From an uncultured Neomegalonema sp. (lineage in GTDB: Bacteria > Pseudomonadota > Alphaproteobacteria > Rhodobacterales > Rhodobacteraceae): a DNA stretch of 64,000 nt. A program made the position numbers and the translations under genes. The stretch is taken from the NCBI GenBank assembly GCA_937911325.1, contig CALDSD010000101.1:47305-111304 (forward strand), written 5' to 3'. The notes beneath the pieces are model-generated. The model worked only from the letters and a program-made list of their open reading frames with translations, searched no databases and was not told the origin of the DNA. Below, one piece after another: positions 28,243 through 37,594 of the stretch; the first letter of the stretch is position 1, and each line of letters opens with the position of its first letter.

Positions 28243-28638
28243 ATGACGAGCATCTTTCACTTCGGAGCGGCCGGATTGGTGGTCGCGACCTTCCTTGTGA
28301 GCTACGGCGTCAAAGAGGAAGGGCAAGCCCGCCTGGATCGCATCGACAACCTCAAAGACAAACAGGCCACGCTCGAGGTCGATATCGCGTTGTTGGAGGC
28401 CGAATGGCGATACCTCAACAGCCCGGAAGCGTTGAACGCGATCACCGCGTCTCTGCCGCCGTCTGTGCGCAACGAACTCACGCCCGCCGGGCCTGACCGG
28501 CTGGTCGCGTTGGCCGACTTGCCGGTGCGTGGCGTTCGTCACGGTTTCCGGCACGGAGAGACGCTAACGCTTTCACAACAAACGACGATTGATTGGACGC
28601 TCGGGTTCGTCGCCGCGGGCGCAGCGCGCGGAGACTGA
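28243..28638 (+). CDS. ftsL: Cell division protein FtsL
   Basis: 131 aa: a short cytoplasmic start, one membrane segment (FGAAGLVVATFLVSYGV), a coiled-coil (LDRIDNLKDKQATLEVDIAL) and the alphaproteobacterial end motif WRYLNSPEALNAIT followed by a variable tail. Bitopic divisome protein that works with FtsB and FtsQ and activates FtsI/FtsW. Start at ATG 28243 preferred because GGGAG sits 8 bases upstream; GTG 28234 is an alternative. Located between rsmH and ftsI as usual. Confidence 0.85.
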   Translation: MTSIFHFGAAGLVVATFLVSYGVKEEGQARLDRIDNLKDKQATLEVDIALLEAEWRYLNSPEALNAITASLPPSVRNELTPAGPDRLVALADLPVRGVRHGFRHGETLTLSQQTTIDWTLGFVAAGAARGD

Positions 28639-28640
28639 AG

Positions 28641-30329
28641 GTGAGTTTCACCCGCCTCAAATTGCGCCAGGAACGGCCTGTCCGCGACCGATCGGCGAGC
28701 CTCGGCGGTCGGCGGCTGCTGTGCCTTGGCGCGGTCTTCGCACTGAGCATGGGAGCGGTCGGTCTTCAGCTGGCGGAGTTGGCGGGACAAAAAAGGGTTG
28801 TGGCGTTCGTGGAGGCTCCGGCGGAGACCTCGACGAAGCGAGGGCCTCGGCGCGACGTCGTCGACCGGAACGGTTTGCCCCTCGCCTTGAGCGTTCCGAC
28901 CTTCGAGCTGGATTTGGACACCCGGTTGCTTCGGAGCGAGAAAGAGCGCGACGAGGCCGCGATCCGACTGGCGGAACTGCTGCCGACTGTCTCGGAAGAG
29001 GATATCCGCCGCGAGATTGCGCTGGGCGCGATCGACGGCAACGCCAAGACCCGTCCGATTGAGCGGCCGATCAGCCCGCGTCTGGCCCAGGCGGCGCACG
29101 ATCTTGGAATTCCGGCGATCAGCCTCACCCAGCGTTACGACAGGCGATATGTGGCCGGACGGGCGACCTCGCATCTGCTGGGCTACACCGACATCGACGG
29201 CGTCGGCCAGGCGGGGCTGGAGGCCGGGCTCGAAAACCGCCTTCAACAGCCGGCGTCGGCCGGTCCTCTGCGGCTCAGCGTCGATATGCGTCTGCAGACC
29301 CTTGTGCACGACGTTCTGTCGCGCGGCGTCGCCGCGTTCGACGCGGAAGGCGCGGTTGGGCTGATCATGGACGCCCGCACAGGCGAGATGCTGGCGATGG
29401 CCTCGCTGCCAGATTTCGATCCCGGCGAGCGACCGACCAAGGCGGATATCGAGAATAAAGAGCGCAGCCGCTTCTTTCCGCGGGCGGCGAAGGGTCTTTA
29501 CGAGTTGGGATCGGTCTTCAAGATCTTCACATGGGCGCTGGCCTTTGAAATGGGCTTGGCGGACCCCGATGAAGTCCTTGACCCGCCCAAGAGTTTTTCG
29601 ATCGCTGGTCGGCCGATTAGCGATCTGCATCCGATCCGTGAGCCCGTCACGGTCGCTGAAGCCTTTGCGCAGTCCTCAAACATCGTGGCCGCGCAACTGA
29701 TGTTGGAAGCGGGGGCGCCGGCGCAGCGAAGGTTCTTCAGGGCGCTCGGCTTCGATGCGCCGACCGGGCTCGAGATGATTGAGGCGGGCGGAGCGAGACC
29801 GGTCTGGGCCGACAACTGGGGCGACGCCGCCACCGCCACGGCAGCCTACGGGCATAGCATTTCGGTGACGCCGACGCATCTCGCCGCCGCCGTCGCGACA
29901 ATCCTGAACGAAGGTCGACAGGTGACGCCAACGCTCTTGGCGAAAGACCCAAATGCGGAACAGCCACCGCAGCGCAGCGTGATCTCGCCGCGCACGTCGC
30001 ATTTGATGCGCCGCGTGATGCGGTTGGCGGTCACGGAGGGCAGCGGCAGGTCCGCCGACGTGTTCGGCCTCGCCGTCGGTGGAAAAACAGGAACCGCCGA
30101 GCAGTTTGCCAGCGCCGCGGGTGGGTATGTCGATGAGAACGTCATCGCCTCATTCGTGGCCGCTTTCCCGGTTCATGACCCCAGATACCTGGTGCTGGTG
30201 AGTTTTGACCAAGCGGAGGATCGATCGGGACCAGAGCCGGTCCGCGTCGCCGGCCGCACCGCCGCGCCTGTTGCAGCGGAGATCATAGCCCGCGCTGCGC
30301 CATTGTTGCGGATCGTTCCAGAGAAGTGA
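28641..30329 (+). CDS. ftsI: Peptidoglycan transpeptidase, penicillin-binding protein 3
   Basis: 562-aa class B PBP. N-terminal membrane anchor (LCLGAVFALSMGAVGLQLA), RGPRRDVVDRNGLPLA (dimerisation domain start), then the transpeptidase domain with SxxK as GSVFK (near 290), SxN as SSN (near 346) and KTG in GGKTGTAEQF (near 482). Starts at GTG two bases after the ftsL stop, with GGAG upstream. Makes septal crosslinks during division. Unusually, murE/murF/mraY and the rest of the division cluster do not follow. Confidence 0.96.
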   Translation: MSFTRLKLRQERPVRDRSASLGGRRLLCLGAVFALSMGAVGLQLAELAGQKRVVAFVEAPAETSTKRGPRRDVVDRNGLPLALSVPTFELDLDTRLLRSEKERDEAAIRLAELLPTVSEEDIRREIALGAIDGNAKTRPIERPISPRLAQAAHDLGIPAISLTQRYDRRYVAGRATSHLLGYTDIDGVGQAGLEAGLENRLQQPASAGPLRLSVDMRLQTLVHDVLSRGVAAFDAEGAVGLIMDARTGEMLAMASLPDFDPGERPTKADIENKERSRFFPRAAKGLYELGSVFKIFTWALAFEMGLADPDEVLDPPKSFSIAGRPISDLHPIREPVTVAEAFAQSSNIVAAQLMLEAGAPAQRRFFRALGFDAPTGLEMIEAGGARPVWADNWGDAATATAAYGHSISVTPTHLAAAVATILNEGRQVTPTLLAKDPNAEQPPQRSVISPRTSHLMRRVMRLAVTEGSGRSADVFGLAVGGKTGTAEQFASAAGGYVDENVIASFVAAFPVHDPRYLVLVSFDQAEDRSGPEPVRVAGRTAAPVAAEIIARAAPLLRIVPEK

Positions 30330-30347
30330 GCGGATCGGTGTTAGACG

Positions 30348-30695
30348 TCAGTTCAGCTTCAGTTCTTGCGCCTGTCTGATTTCGACGGGGCCGAGCAGCT
30401 CCCGATGCGCAATTCTGACAGAGTGGATCGGCCCTGCCTGTTCACGCTCCCATTAGTCCAAAAACGTATAGAGTTTGGGAAACCTTGGAGCAACATCGTA
30501 ATCCTGCCAAATAAACGGCTGTAGGATCGATTTAGCGTCAGGCATACGGTAGAGAATTTCAGCTGTCGTCAGGCTGAATCCTTCCAACTGTCTGACAAAA
30601 TCCGGGTCGGATTTGATCGAGTTTTCTGGCGTCCTCAAACTGTTCACTCCTGCAAGAACCACCAACTGATTGTCGATGTTCTTGTCGCAAGTCAT
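30348..30695 (-). pseudogene. Usg-family protein gene with in-frame TAA
   Basis: Reading from ATG 30695 the frame gives EGFSLTTAEILYRMPDAKSI, then LQPFIWQDYDVAPRFPKLYTFLD, the conserved core of the small alphaproteobacterial Usg family. A TAA at 30455-30453 then stands where the family has Phe, and the same frame continues directly with WEREQAGPIHSVRIAHRELL to a TGA at 30350-30348. So the C-terminal third is present but separated by one nonsense codon. Family function is unknown; some members lie near trpF. Base composition here is lower in GC than its neighbours. Convergent with ftsI. Confidence 0.75.
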
Positions 30696-30942
30696 TGCTT
30701 GCGGGAGCGGAGACGCTCGTCTGTTCGACGACAACGCCACAGACCCGGTCACTTCATCGTGCCAAAAGTCTCACGTTTCGAAAAGACACAGTCTTGCGAT
30801 TTATTTAGGCGGAGCAGATCTGGCGCCTCAATATTGAGCTGCACTGGCTCTATAGCCTTACAGATGAGCGCTTTCAGCGAACAAACGCAGCCCCAAGGCT
30901 GTTGCGCCAAGGCAACGCCACAGCTCTTGCACGGGCGCGGAT

Positions 30943-31281
30943 CTAGATCGAAAAGCTTGTCCCACAGCCGCAGCTGGACGACGCATTCGGGTTTTCAATC
31001 GCGAAACGCGCGCCGATCAACTCAGTCTTGTAATCGATCACCGCATCGCTCAGGAACGGGAGCGAAACGGCGTCGACCAGGACAGTGACGCCGTCCTTTT
31101 CGAGGGCCAGGTCGTCGTCTTCCGCTGCGTCCGTCAGCTCGAACTTATACTGAAAACCCGAGCAGCCGCCGCCCAGAACGGCGACGCGCAACATCTTCGG
31201 CGCGCCTTCGGCTTCAATGATCTCGGCGATCCGTTTGAAGGCGGCGTCAGTCACCTGAGGGGCGTTGTTTGTCGCGTCCAC
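30943..31281 (-). CDS. erpA: A-type iron-sulfur carrier, ErpA/IscA family
   Basis: 112 aa. HesB-like domain with the three cluster-binding cysteines in LGGGCSGFQYKF and the C-terminal SSCGCGTSF. Transfers Fe-S clusters to apo-proteins. Start placed at GTG 31281, which has GAGGGA seven bases upstream; a GTG at 31296 is possible but has a poor site. Diverges from dgt. The distinction between ErpA and IscA or SufA is by general likeness only. Confidence 0.9.
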   Translation of the reverse strand: MDATNNAPQVTDAAFKRIAEIIEAEGAPKMLRVAVLGGGCSGFQYKFELTDAAEDDDLALEKDGVTVLVDAVSLPFLSDAVIDYKTELIGARFAIENPNASSSCGCGTSFSI

Positions 31282-31373
31282 TAGGAATTCCCTCACAGCT
31301 CGTATTCGGGTACGTCTGAGCGAAACTTATGCGCTTTGGCGCTGGCCGCAAGCGAAGGCTGAGATTAACGCCG

Positions 31374-32534
31374 ATGAAACGCGAGACCGCCGCCTACGCC
31401 GTGGACCCCGCCAAGAGCCGAGGGCGGCTCTATCCGGAGCCTGAAAGCGCGCATCGATCGCCCTTTCAGCGAGATCGCGACCGCATTATTCATTCTGCTG
31501 CGTTCCGCCGGCTCAAGCACAAGACACAAGTCTTCATCGAGCATGAGGGCGACTATTTCCGCACCCGCCTGACGCATTCGATCGAGGTCGCGCAGATCGC
31601 GCGCACGATCTCCCGAGCGCTGGGCCTGGACGAGGACCTCGCCGAAGCGTTGTCGCTGGCGCACGATCTGGGGCACACGCCGTTCGGCCATGCCGGCGAA
31701 CGGGTGCTGAACGAGCTCATGCAGCCCTATGGCGGGTTCGACCACAATGGTCAGGCGTTGCGCATCGTCACCGAGATCGAGCGCCGCTACGCCGAGTTTG
31801 ACGGCCTCAATCTGACATGGGAGACGCTTGAAGGTCTGATCAAGCATAACGGACCCATCGACGTCGACACGGCGCCGTACGGCGTCGCCGAATACAACCG
31901 GCGTCACGATCTCGAATTGCACACGCAATCAAGCGCCGAGGCGCAGGTTGCGGCGATCGCCGACGACATCGCCTATAACAATCATGATCTAGACGACGGG
32001 TTGCGGGCTGGGCTGTTCACGCTGGACGAGACGCGCGAGCTTGGGATCGTTTGCGACTGCGTCGAGGAGGTTGAGCGGAAATACCCGGGGCTCGAGGAGG
32101 GGCGTCTGCGGCACGAGGCCTTGCGGCGCGTGTTCGGCGCGATGGTCGACGATGTGATCGCGGAAAGTCGCCGCCGCATCGCAGCTTTGGCGCCGCAGTC
32201 TCCTGAAGACATTCGCGCGGCCGACGCGCCGGTCGTCGGGTTCTCGGAGGCGCTGCTCGCCGGGAACGCGCCGTTGCGCGAGTTCCTTTTCACACGGATG
32301 TACCGACACACCCGGGTCAACCGCATGATGTCGAAAGCGGGTCGGGTCGTGGCGGAGATGTTCCCGCGCTTCTTGGAGCAGCCAAACCTCCTGCCGGACG
32401 ACTGGCGCGAGCATGCCGAGCGCGCGCAGACGCCGCAGCGGGCGAGACTGGTCTCCGACTACATCGCGGGGATGACGGATCGGTATGCGCTCGACGAGCA
32501 CCGCAAATTGTTCGATCCATCGGCTGACGCCTAG
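31374..32534 (+). CDS. dgt: dGTPase-like deoxynucleoside triphosphohydrolase
   Basis: 386 aa, type 2 dGTPase family. HD-domain metal residues appear in FRTRLTHSIEVAQIAR (near 66) and SLAHDLGHTPFGHAG (near 96); DRDRIIHSAAFRRLKHKTQV is the conserved N-terminal part and AAIADDIAYNNHDLDDG carries the last metal ligand. Hydrolyses dNTPs to nucleosides and triphosphate. ATG 31374 is favoured because homologues begin close to AVDPAKSRGRLYPE; 31329 is an in-frame alternative. Usually found beside argS in this class of bacteria, as here. Confidence 0.92.
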   Translation: MKRETAAYAVDPAKSRGRLYPEPESAHRSPFQRDRDRIIHSAAFRRLKHKTQVFIEHEGDYFRTRLTHSIEVAQIARTISRALGLDEDLAEALSLAHDLGHTPFGHAGERVLNELMQPYGGFDHNGQALRIVTEIERRYAEFDGLNLTWETLEGLIKHNGPIDVDTAPYGVAEYNRRHDLELHTQSSAEAQVAAIADDIAYNNHDLDDGLRAGLFTLDETRELGIVCDCVEEVERKYPGLEEGRLRHEALRRVFGAMVDDVIAESRRRIAALAPQSPEDIRAADAPVVGFSEALLAGNAPLREFLFTRMYRHTRVNRMMSKAGRVVAEMFPRFLEQPNLLPDDWREHAERAQTPQRARLVSDYIAGMTDRYALDEHRKLFDPSADA

Positions 32535-32632
32535 GCCGGCTTAGGCGCCGGGACCCGGCCTGTGCTATGCGGGCGCGACTCGTATCTGCGTTCCCCGAAT
32601 GAACGCCCAAACCAAGCGGCAAGAAAAGACCG

Positions 32633-34381
32633 ATGAACCTGTTCGCTGAATTTCGCGCCGTCGTGCTGACGGCTCTTGAGACGCTCGTATCCGACGGCGT
32701 GCTCCCTGACGGCCTCGATTTCACAAATGTCGCGGTCGAGCCGCCGCGCGATGCGGCGCATGGCGATCTCGCGACGAACGCGGCGATGGTTTTGGCCAAG
32801 CCCGCGAAAGCCAAGCCGCGCGATATCGCCGAGGCTCTGGCGCCCCTGTTGGGGCAGGACGCGCGGGTGACGGCGGCGGAGGTCGCGGGACCGGGCTTCA
32901 TCAATCTGAGGCTGGCGAACGGCGTCTGGCGCAACCTGATCCAAGGCGCGCTGGCGAGCGGCGCAGACTGGGGGCGTGGCGACGGGGGCGGCGGTCGCAA
33001 GGTCAATGTCGAATTCGTCTCGGCCAATCCCACAGGCCCGCTTCACGTCGGCCATACGCGAGGCGCAGTCTTTGGCGACGCGCTGGCGGGATTGCTGTCA
33101 TTCGCCGGCTGGGAGGTGACGCGCGAGTACTACATCAACGATGGCGGCGCGCAGGTCGACGTGCTGGCTCGCTCGGCCTATCACAGATATCGCGAGGCGC
33201 ATGGCGAGAACGTCGTGATCCCCGACGGCCTGTATCCGGGCGACTATCTTGTTCCGATCGGAGAGGCTCTGAAGGCCGAGTACGGCGACGCCTTCTTGAA
33301 TGCGGCGGAGGAGGAATGGCTGCCGATCGTGCGCCCGTTCGCCACTGACCGGATGATGGACCTGATCCGGGGTGATCTGGCGGCGCTCGGCGTCCACATG
33401 GACGTCTACTACTCTGAAAAGTCGCTCTATGGCACGGGGCGCATCGAAGGCGCGATCGAGGCTCTGCGCGAGAAGGGGCTGATCTACGAGGGTGTTTTGG
33501 AGCCGCCGAAGGGCCGAAAACCCGACGACTGGGAGCCGAGGGAGCAGACGCTCTTTCGCTCGACCGAACACGGCGACGACGTCGATCGCCCGGTGATGAA
33601 GTCCGACGGCTCCTGGACCTATTTCGCGCCGGATATCGCCTACCACTTCGACAAGGTCGAACGTGGTTTCGATCTATTGATCGACGTGCTGGGCGCGGAC
33701 CATGGCGGCTACGTCAAGCGTCTCAAAGCCGTGGTGGCGGCGCTGTCGGACAAACGCGTCGATCTGGACGTCAAGCTCTGCCAATTGGTGAAGCTGTTCA
33801 AAAACGGCGCTGAGTTCAAGATGTCCAAGCGGGCGGGCACGTTTGTGACGCTGCGCGACGTGCTGGACGAAGTTGGACCTGACGTCACTCGGTTCATGCT
33901 TCTGACGCGTAAGAACGATCAGGGCTTTGACTTCGATCTCGACAAGGCGTTGGAGCAGTCGAAGGACAACCCTGTCTTTTATGTTCAGTACGCGCATGCG
34001 CGGATTGCATCGATGCTTCGAACCGCGGCGGCCGACTATGGCGCACCGAGCGTCGAGGATCCGGCCTTGGCGGCGCTGGATCTCTCGGCCCTCGATCACC
34101 CTGAACAGATCGTTCTGGCGAAGAAGGTCGGTGAATGGCCGCGCGTCGTCGAAGGCGCTGCGCAATCCGCAGAGCCGCACCGGGTCGCGTTCTACCTCTA
34201 CGACCTCGCAGCGGAGCTCCACGCGCACTACACGAAGGCGCGAGAGGCGCCGGAGTTGAAATTCCTCCAGGGCGCGGCTGAGGGAGATTTGCCACGCTTG
34301 GCGCTGGCGCGCGCGGTCGGACTCACAATCGCGAACGGCCTCGCCATCTTGGGAGTGTCGCCCGCGCAAGAAATGCGTTAA
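32633..34381 (+). CDS. argS: Arginyl-tRNA synthetase
   Basis: 582 aa class Ia synthetase. N-terminal additional domain (residues 1-100), HIGH-like motif in [14 protein letters not shown] near 138, KMSKRAGTF near 396, and the DALR anticodon-binding domain with [13 protein letters not shown] and the ALARAV...LAILG ending. Full length, start ATG. First of a run argS-SPOR-nagZ-scpA-scpB on the plus strand that is common in alphaproteobacteria. Confidence 0.97.
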   Translation: MNLFAEFRAVVLTALETLVSDGVLPDGLDFTNVAVEPPRDAAHGDLATNAAMVLAKPAKAKPRDIAEALAPLLGQDARVTAAEVAGPGFINLRLANGVWRNLIQGALASGADWGRGDGGGGRKVNVEFVSANPTGPLHVGHTRGAVFGDALAGLLSFAGWEVTREYYINDGGAQVDVLARSAYHRYREAHGENVVIPDGLYPGDYLVPIGEALKAEYGDAFLNAAEEEWLPIVRPFATDRMMDLIRGDLAALGVHMDVYYSEKSLYGTGRIEGAIEALREKGLIYEGVLEPPKGRKPDDWEPREQTLFRSTEHGDDVDRPVMKSDGSWTYFAPDIAYHFDKVERGFDLLIDVLGADHGGYVKRLKAVVAALSDKRVDLDVKLCQLVKLFKNGAEFKMSKRAGTFVTLRDVLDEVGPDVTRFMLLTRKNDQGFDFDLDKALEQSKDNPVFYVQYAHARIASMLRTAAADYGAPSVEDPALAALDLSALDHPEQIVLAKKVGEWPRVVEGAAQSAEPHRVAFYLYDLAAELHAHYTKAREAPELKFLQGAAEGDLPRLALARAVGLTIANGLAILGVSPAQEMR

Positions 34382-34434
34382 AAGACGCAGTAATAAGAAA
34401 AACGGTTGGCGAGAGAGCAGACGAGGCCGCCGGC

Positions 34435-35484
34435 ATGTCAGAGTTTGATCATTTCGACGACCCGCGCCCGAAACGCGGCGGTCTTCGCGTCGTCGTATTC
34501 CGCACAATGTGGATGGCGGCGTCCCTTGGGGCGCTCGTGTTCGTCGTGATGCAAGCCTATGAGTTGGGCTCGAGCGGCGGTCCCGTGCCCGAGTTGAACG
34601 CCGAAGGCCCTTATCGGACGGCGCCGTCGCAAGAGACCGGGCGCGTTTTCGCGGGCCGCGATCTCACGGTCTACGAAGGCGTCGAAGCTGGGGACGACGC
34701 CTCCCGCAGCATTGCGGAAGATCCCGTCAGACCAACGCCTGAAGATCTCGCCGCGGCGCAGGCGCGCCTCACTGGTCAGGAAACGTTGAACCTGATCGCG
34801 GAAGCCTACGATCTCGATCCGGACAAGATCCGCCGGAAGATCGTGAGCCTCGAGACGCTGGAGACCGAACCCGGCGCCGTGGAGACGCTGGGCGATGAAG
34901 CCGCAGCCTTTGCGCCGGTTCCGATCACCCCGGCGCCTCAACGCGATGAGCCACAGGCGGTCGAATCCGTTGTCGCGGGCGATGTCGATCCCATCGAAAC
35001 GGCTTCAGTCGAGGCTGGAGACTCGGTCGTTCTGGGCGCGCAAGCCGCGCCGCTCGAGCCAGTTGAAGTTCAGTCGGTCGAGCTGTCGCCGGTCGTCGAC
35101 GATGTCGCCGAAGTCCGTGAAGTGAATGAAGCGGATGACGCGCCTGAGGCCCCGGCGCAGGCGGATCAGGCCGCGAACGTGGTTGAAGACACGAACCCGC
35201 CTGAGACCGTCGCCGCGCTTGGGGGCGGCCTCGGAGCACGCTTTGAGGCGCAATTGGCGGCGCTCGGCAGTCGTGAGGCTGTCTCGCGCGAATGGGAGAA
35301 GCTGCGGAAGACGCATTCCGATCTGTTGGGCGCCTACTCGCTCCGCGTCGAGCCGGCGACAATCGATGGCCAACGGCTCTTTCGTCTCAGACTGACGCCG
35401 TTTGTGGACCGTCAGCAGGCGGCTGAGCTTTGCCGCGCTTTGGCGGAGCGCGACGTGGCTTGTTTCGTCGCCGCTTCCGGATAA
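34435..35484 (+). CDS. SPOR-domain membrane protein
   Basis: 349 aa. Short cytoplasmic N-terminus, one membrane segment near residues 24-45 (TMWMAASLGALVFVVMQAY), a long acidic, Pro/Glu/Val-rich periplasmic linker (about 75-265) and a C-terminal SPOR domain (AYSLRVEPATIDGQRLFRLR, then AAELCRALAERDVACFVA). SPOR domains bind denuded peptidoglycan at the septum, suggesting a role in division or cell-wall remodelling. Sits between argS and the peptidoglycan-recycling gene nagZ, 10 bases before the latter. Confidence 0.88.
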   Translation: MSEFDHFDDPRPKRGGLRVVVFRTMWMAASLGALVFVVMQAYELGSSGGPVPELNAEGPYRTAPSQETGRVFAGRDLTVYEGVEAGDDASRSIAEDPVRPTPEDLAAAQARLTGQETLNLIAEAYDLDPDKIRRKIVSLETLETEPGAVETLGDEAAAFAPVPITPAPQRDEPQAVESVVAGDVDPIETASVEAGDSVVLGAQAAPLEPVEVQSVELSPVVDDVAEVREVNEADDAPEAPAQADQAANVVEDTNPPETVAALGGGLGARFEAQLAALGSREAVSREWEKLRKTHSDLLGAYSLRVEPATIDGQRLFRLRLTPFVDRQQAAELCRALAERDVACFVAASG

Positions 35485-35494
35485 AGGACGGGGC

Positions 35495-36607
35495 ATGACG
35501 ACGAGCGCCCCAGAGAGAACATCCGCAGCGATCTTTGGCTGCTCTGGCCTCCGCCTCACGGACGATGAGCGAGCGTTCTTTCGAGAGTCCGCGCCTTGGG
35601 GGTTCATTCTGTTCGCTCGGAATGTCGGCGAGCCCGATCAGGTGCGGGCGCTTGTCGACGAGCTGCGGGATGCTGCGGGGTGGCGGGCTCCGGTGCTCAT
35701 CGATCAGGAAGGCGGGCGCGTGGCCCGGCTGAAGGCTCCGCACTGGCGCGAATGGCCCGCGGTGGGCGACTGGTGCGCGGCCGCGGACGCGAGCGCGTCG
35801 ACCCGTGCTGACGCCGCAGCGGTCGCGCTGCCTGAAGAGCAGCTTTGGCGTGCGCTATCCTTGCGGTACCAGATGATCGGGGCGGAGCTTCGCGAGCTTG
35901 GCGTCGACGTGGACTGCATGCCGCTTCTCGACGTGCGCGTTCCGGACGCTCACGACGTGATCGGCGACAGGGCGTTGGGGTTTGGCCCGGAGGCGGTCGC
36001 CGCCCGCGGAACGGTGATATGCGACGCGTTGCTGACGGCTGGCGTTCTGCCTGTCGTGAAGCACCTGCCTGGTCATGGCAGGGCCTTCGCAGACAGCCAC
36101 GAAGCGTTGCCCGTGGTCGACGCGTCGATCGACGACCTGCGCGCATCGGACTTCGCGCCGTTCCGGGCGCTGCGGGATCAACCTCTCGGCATGACGGCGC
36201 ATGTCGTCTACACGTCGGTCGATTCTGAGAGATGCGCCACGATTTCTCCGATTGTGATCAATGACATCATCCGAACGGAAGTCGGCTTTGACGGCTTGTT
36301 GATGACAGACGATCTGTCCATGAAAGCGCTAAGTGGCGATTTCGCAACGCGGGCGCGGGAAAGTCTCGCGGCGGGCTGTGATCTTGCCCTACACTGCAAC
36401 GGCGTCATGTCGGAGATGCTTGACGTGATGCATGGTGTTTCGGCGCTCGACCATGCGGCGCGGCGCCGGTCTGGCCGCGCGCTGTCGCTGAGAGGCGCCT
36501 GCGAACCTCTGGATCTCGCCGCGGCGGAACAGGAGATGCGGGATCTCGCGCAAAGGTTTGATAGTGCGGCGGGCGACGTGAAAACTGGGGCGATGGCGAA
36601 TGTCTGA
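35495..36607 (+). CDS. nagZ: Beta-N-acetylhexosaminidase, peptidoglycan recycling
   Basis: 370 aa glycoside hydrolase family 3. The family signature KHLPGHGRAFADSHEALP lies near residue 188, with the His/Asp general acid pair, and the nucleophile Asp is in LLMTDDLSMKAL. IDQEGGRVARL near residue 68 is also typical. Cytoplasmic enzyme that removes GlcNAc from anhydro-muropeptides. Start ATG 35495 follows AAAGGACGGGGC. Overlaps scpA by 8 bases. Confidence 0.94.
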   Translation: MTTSAPERTSAAIFGCSGLRLTDDERAFFRESAPWGFILFARNVGEPDQVRALVDELRDAAGWRAPVLIDQEGGRVARLKAPHWREWPAVGDWCAAADASASTRADAAAVALPEEQLWRALSLRYQMIGAELRELGVDVDCMPLLDVRVPDAHDVIGDRALGFGPEAVAARGTVICDALLTAGVLPVVKHLPGHGRAFADSHEALPVVDASIDDLRASDFAPFRALRDQPLGMTAHVVYTSVDSERCATISPIVINDIIRTEVGFDGLLMTDDLSMKALSGDFATRARESLAAGCDLALHCNGVMSEMLDVMHGVSALDHAARRRSGRALSLRGACEPLDLAAAEQEMRDLAQRFDSAAGDVKTGAMANV

Positions 36608-37565
36608 GGAAGACGCGAAGTCTGAGGGAGCCGAACCGGGCGCCGAGCCTGTCGCCGAGCTTGGCGCTTCTGGGCCGCGTCCGCCGGAGGTCAGCGGGGC
36701 GACCCTTGATCCGGTGCTGCGCGCGGTGGTGGCCGACTCCGTGTTCGAAAGCGCCAGCGAGCATGACGGCGAACAGCTGCTGTTGAACCTTGGAGCTTTC
36801 GAAGGCCCGATCGACGTGCTTTTGGAGTTGGCGCGCTCGCAGAAGGTCGACCTGAAGGAAATCTCCGTTCTCGAACTCGCCGAGCAGTACCTGAGTTTTA
36901 TCATGGCGGCGCGCCGTCTTCGGCTCGATCTGGCGGCCGACTACTTGGTGATGGCCGCCTGGCTCGCGTATCTGAAGTCTCGTCTCCTGTTGCCGAAACC
37001 GCCGGAGGAGGAGGGACCCAGCGGAGAGGAGATGGCCGCGCATCTCGCCTTCCAGCTCGAGCGGCTTCAGGCGATGCGTCAAGTTGCCGAGAAACTGTTC
37101 GAACGCGAGCAACTGGGCCGGGATTTTTTCGCCCGGGGCGAGCCGGAGAAACGGCGCATTTCGACCAAGGTCGAGTGGACCGCGTCGATGTTGGAGCTGC
37201 TGCGCGGCTATGCCCGCATGAATACGCGCGGCAACTTTCGCCCTCTGCACCTCGACCGACCGCCGGTGGTGCCGATCGATGAAGCGCTCGCCCGCATTCG
37301 AGCCCTGATCGGCGATGTGAGCGACTGGGCCGCGCTCGAGAGTTTTATGCCGAAGGAATGGCGCGACCCGGCGCTGGCGCGCTCAGCGGTCGCCAGCACG
37401 TTCGCCGCAACCCTTGAGCTGGCGAAGCACGGACAGCTGCGTGTCCGGCAGGCCGGACTGTTCGAGCCGATCTATGTGGTTCATCGGACCGACATAGAAG
37501 AAGACGAGCAGGTTGCCGGCCCGGCTTTGCAAGATGGTTCCGAGCGGCGCGACACCGCTGCTTGA
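36600..37565 (+). CDS. scpA: Segregation and condensation protein A (kleisin)
   Basis: 321 aa. An acidic N-terminal extension of about 55 residues precedes the kleisin core FEGPIDVLLELARSQKVDLK, ISVLELAEQYLSFI and DYLVMAAWLAYLKSRLLLP; the winged-helix end includes VASTFAATLELAKHGQLRVRQ. Bridges SMC heads together with ScpB. Starts inside the end of nagZ. Followed by scpB after 29 bases. Confidence 0.93.
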   Translation: MSEEDAKSEGAEPGAEPVAELGASGPRPPEVSGATLDPVLRAVVADSVFESASEHDGEQLLLNLGAFEGPIDVLLELARSQKVDLKEISVLELAEQYLSFIMAARRLRLDLAADYLVMAAWLAYLKSRLLLPKPPEEEGPSGEEMAAHLAFQLERLQAMRQVAEKLFEREQLGRDFFARGEPEKRRISTKVEWTASMLELLRGYARMNTRGNFRPLHLDRPPVVPIDEALARIRALIGDVSDWAALESFMPKEWRDPALARSAVASTFAATLELAKHGQLRVRQAGLFEPIYVVHRTDIEEDEQVAGPALQDGSERRDTAA

Positions 37566-37594
37566 CCCGTGAGAGAGAGAAGTGAGGATAAGCG

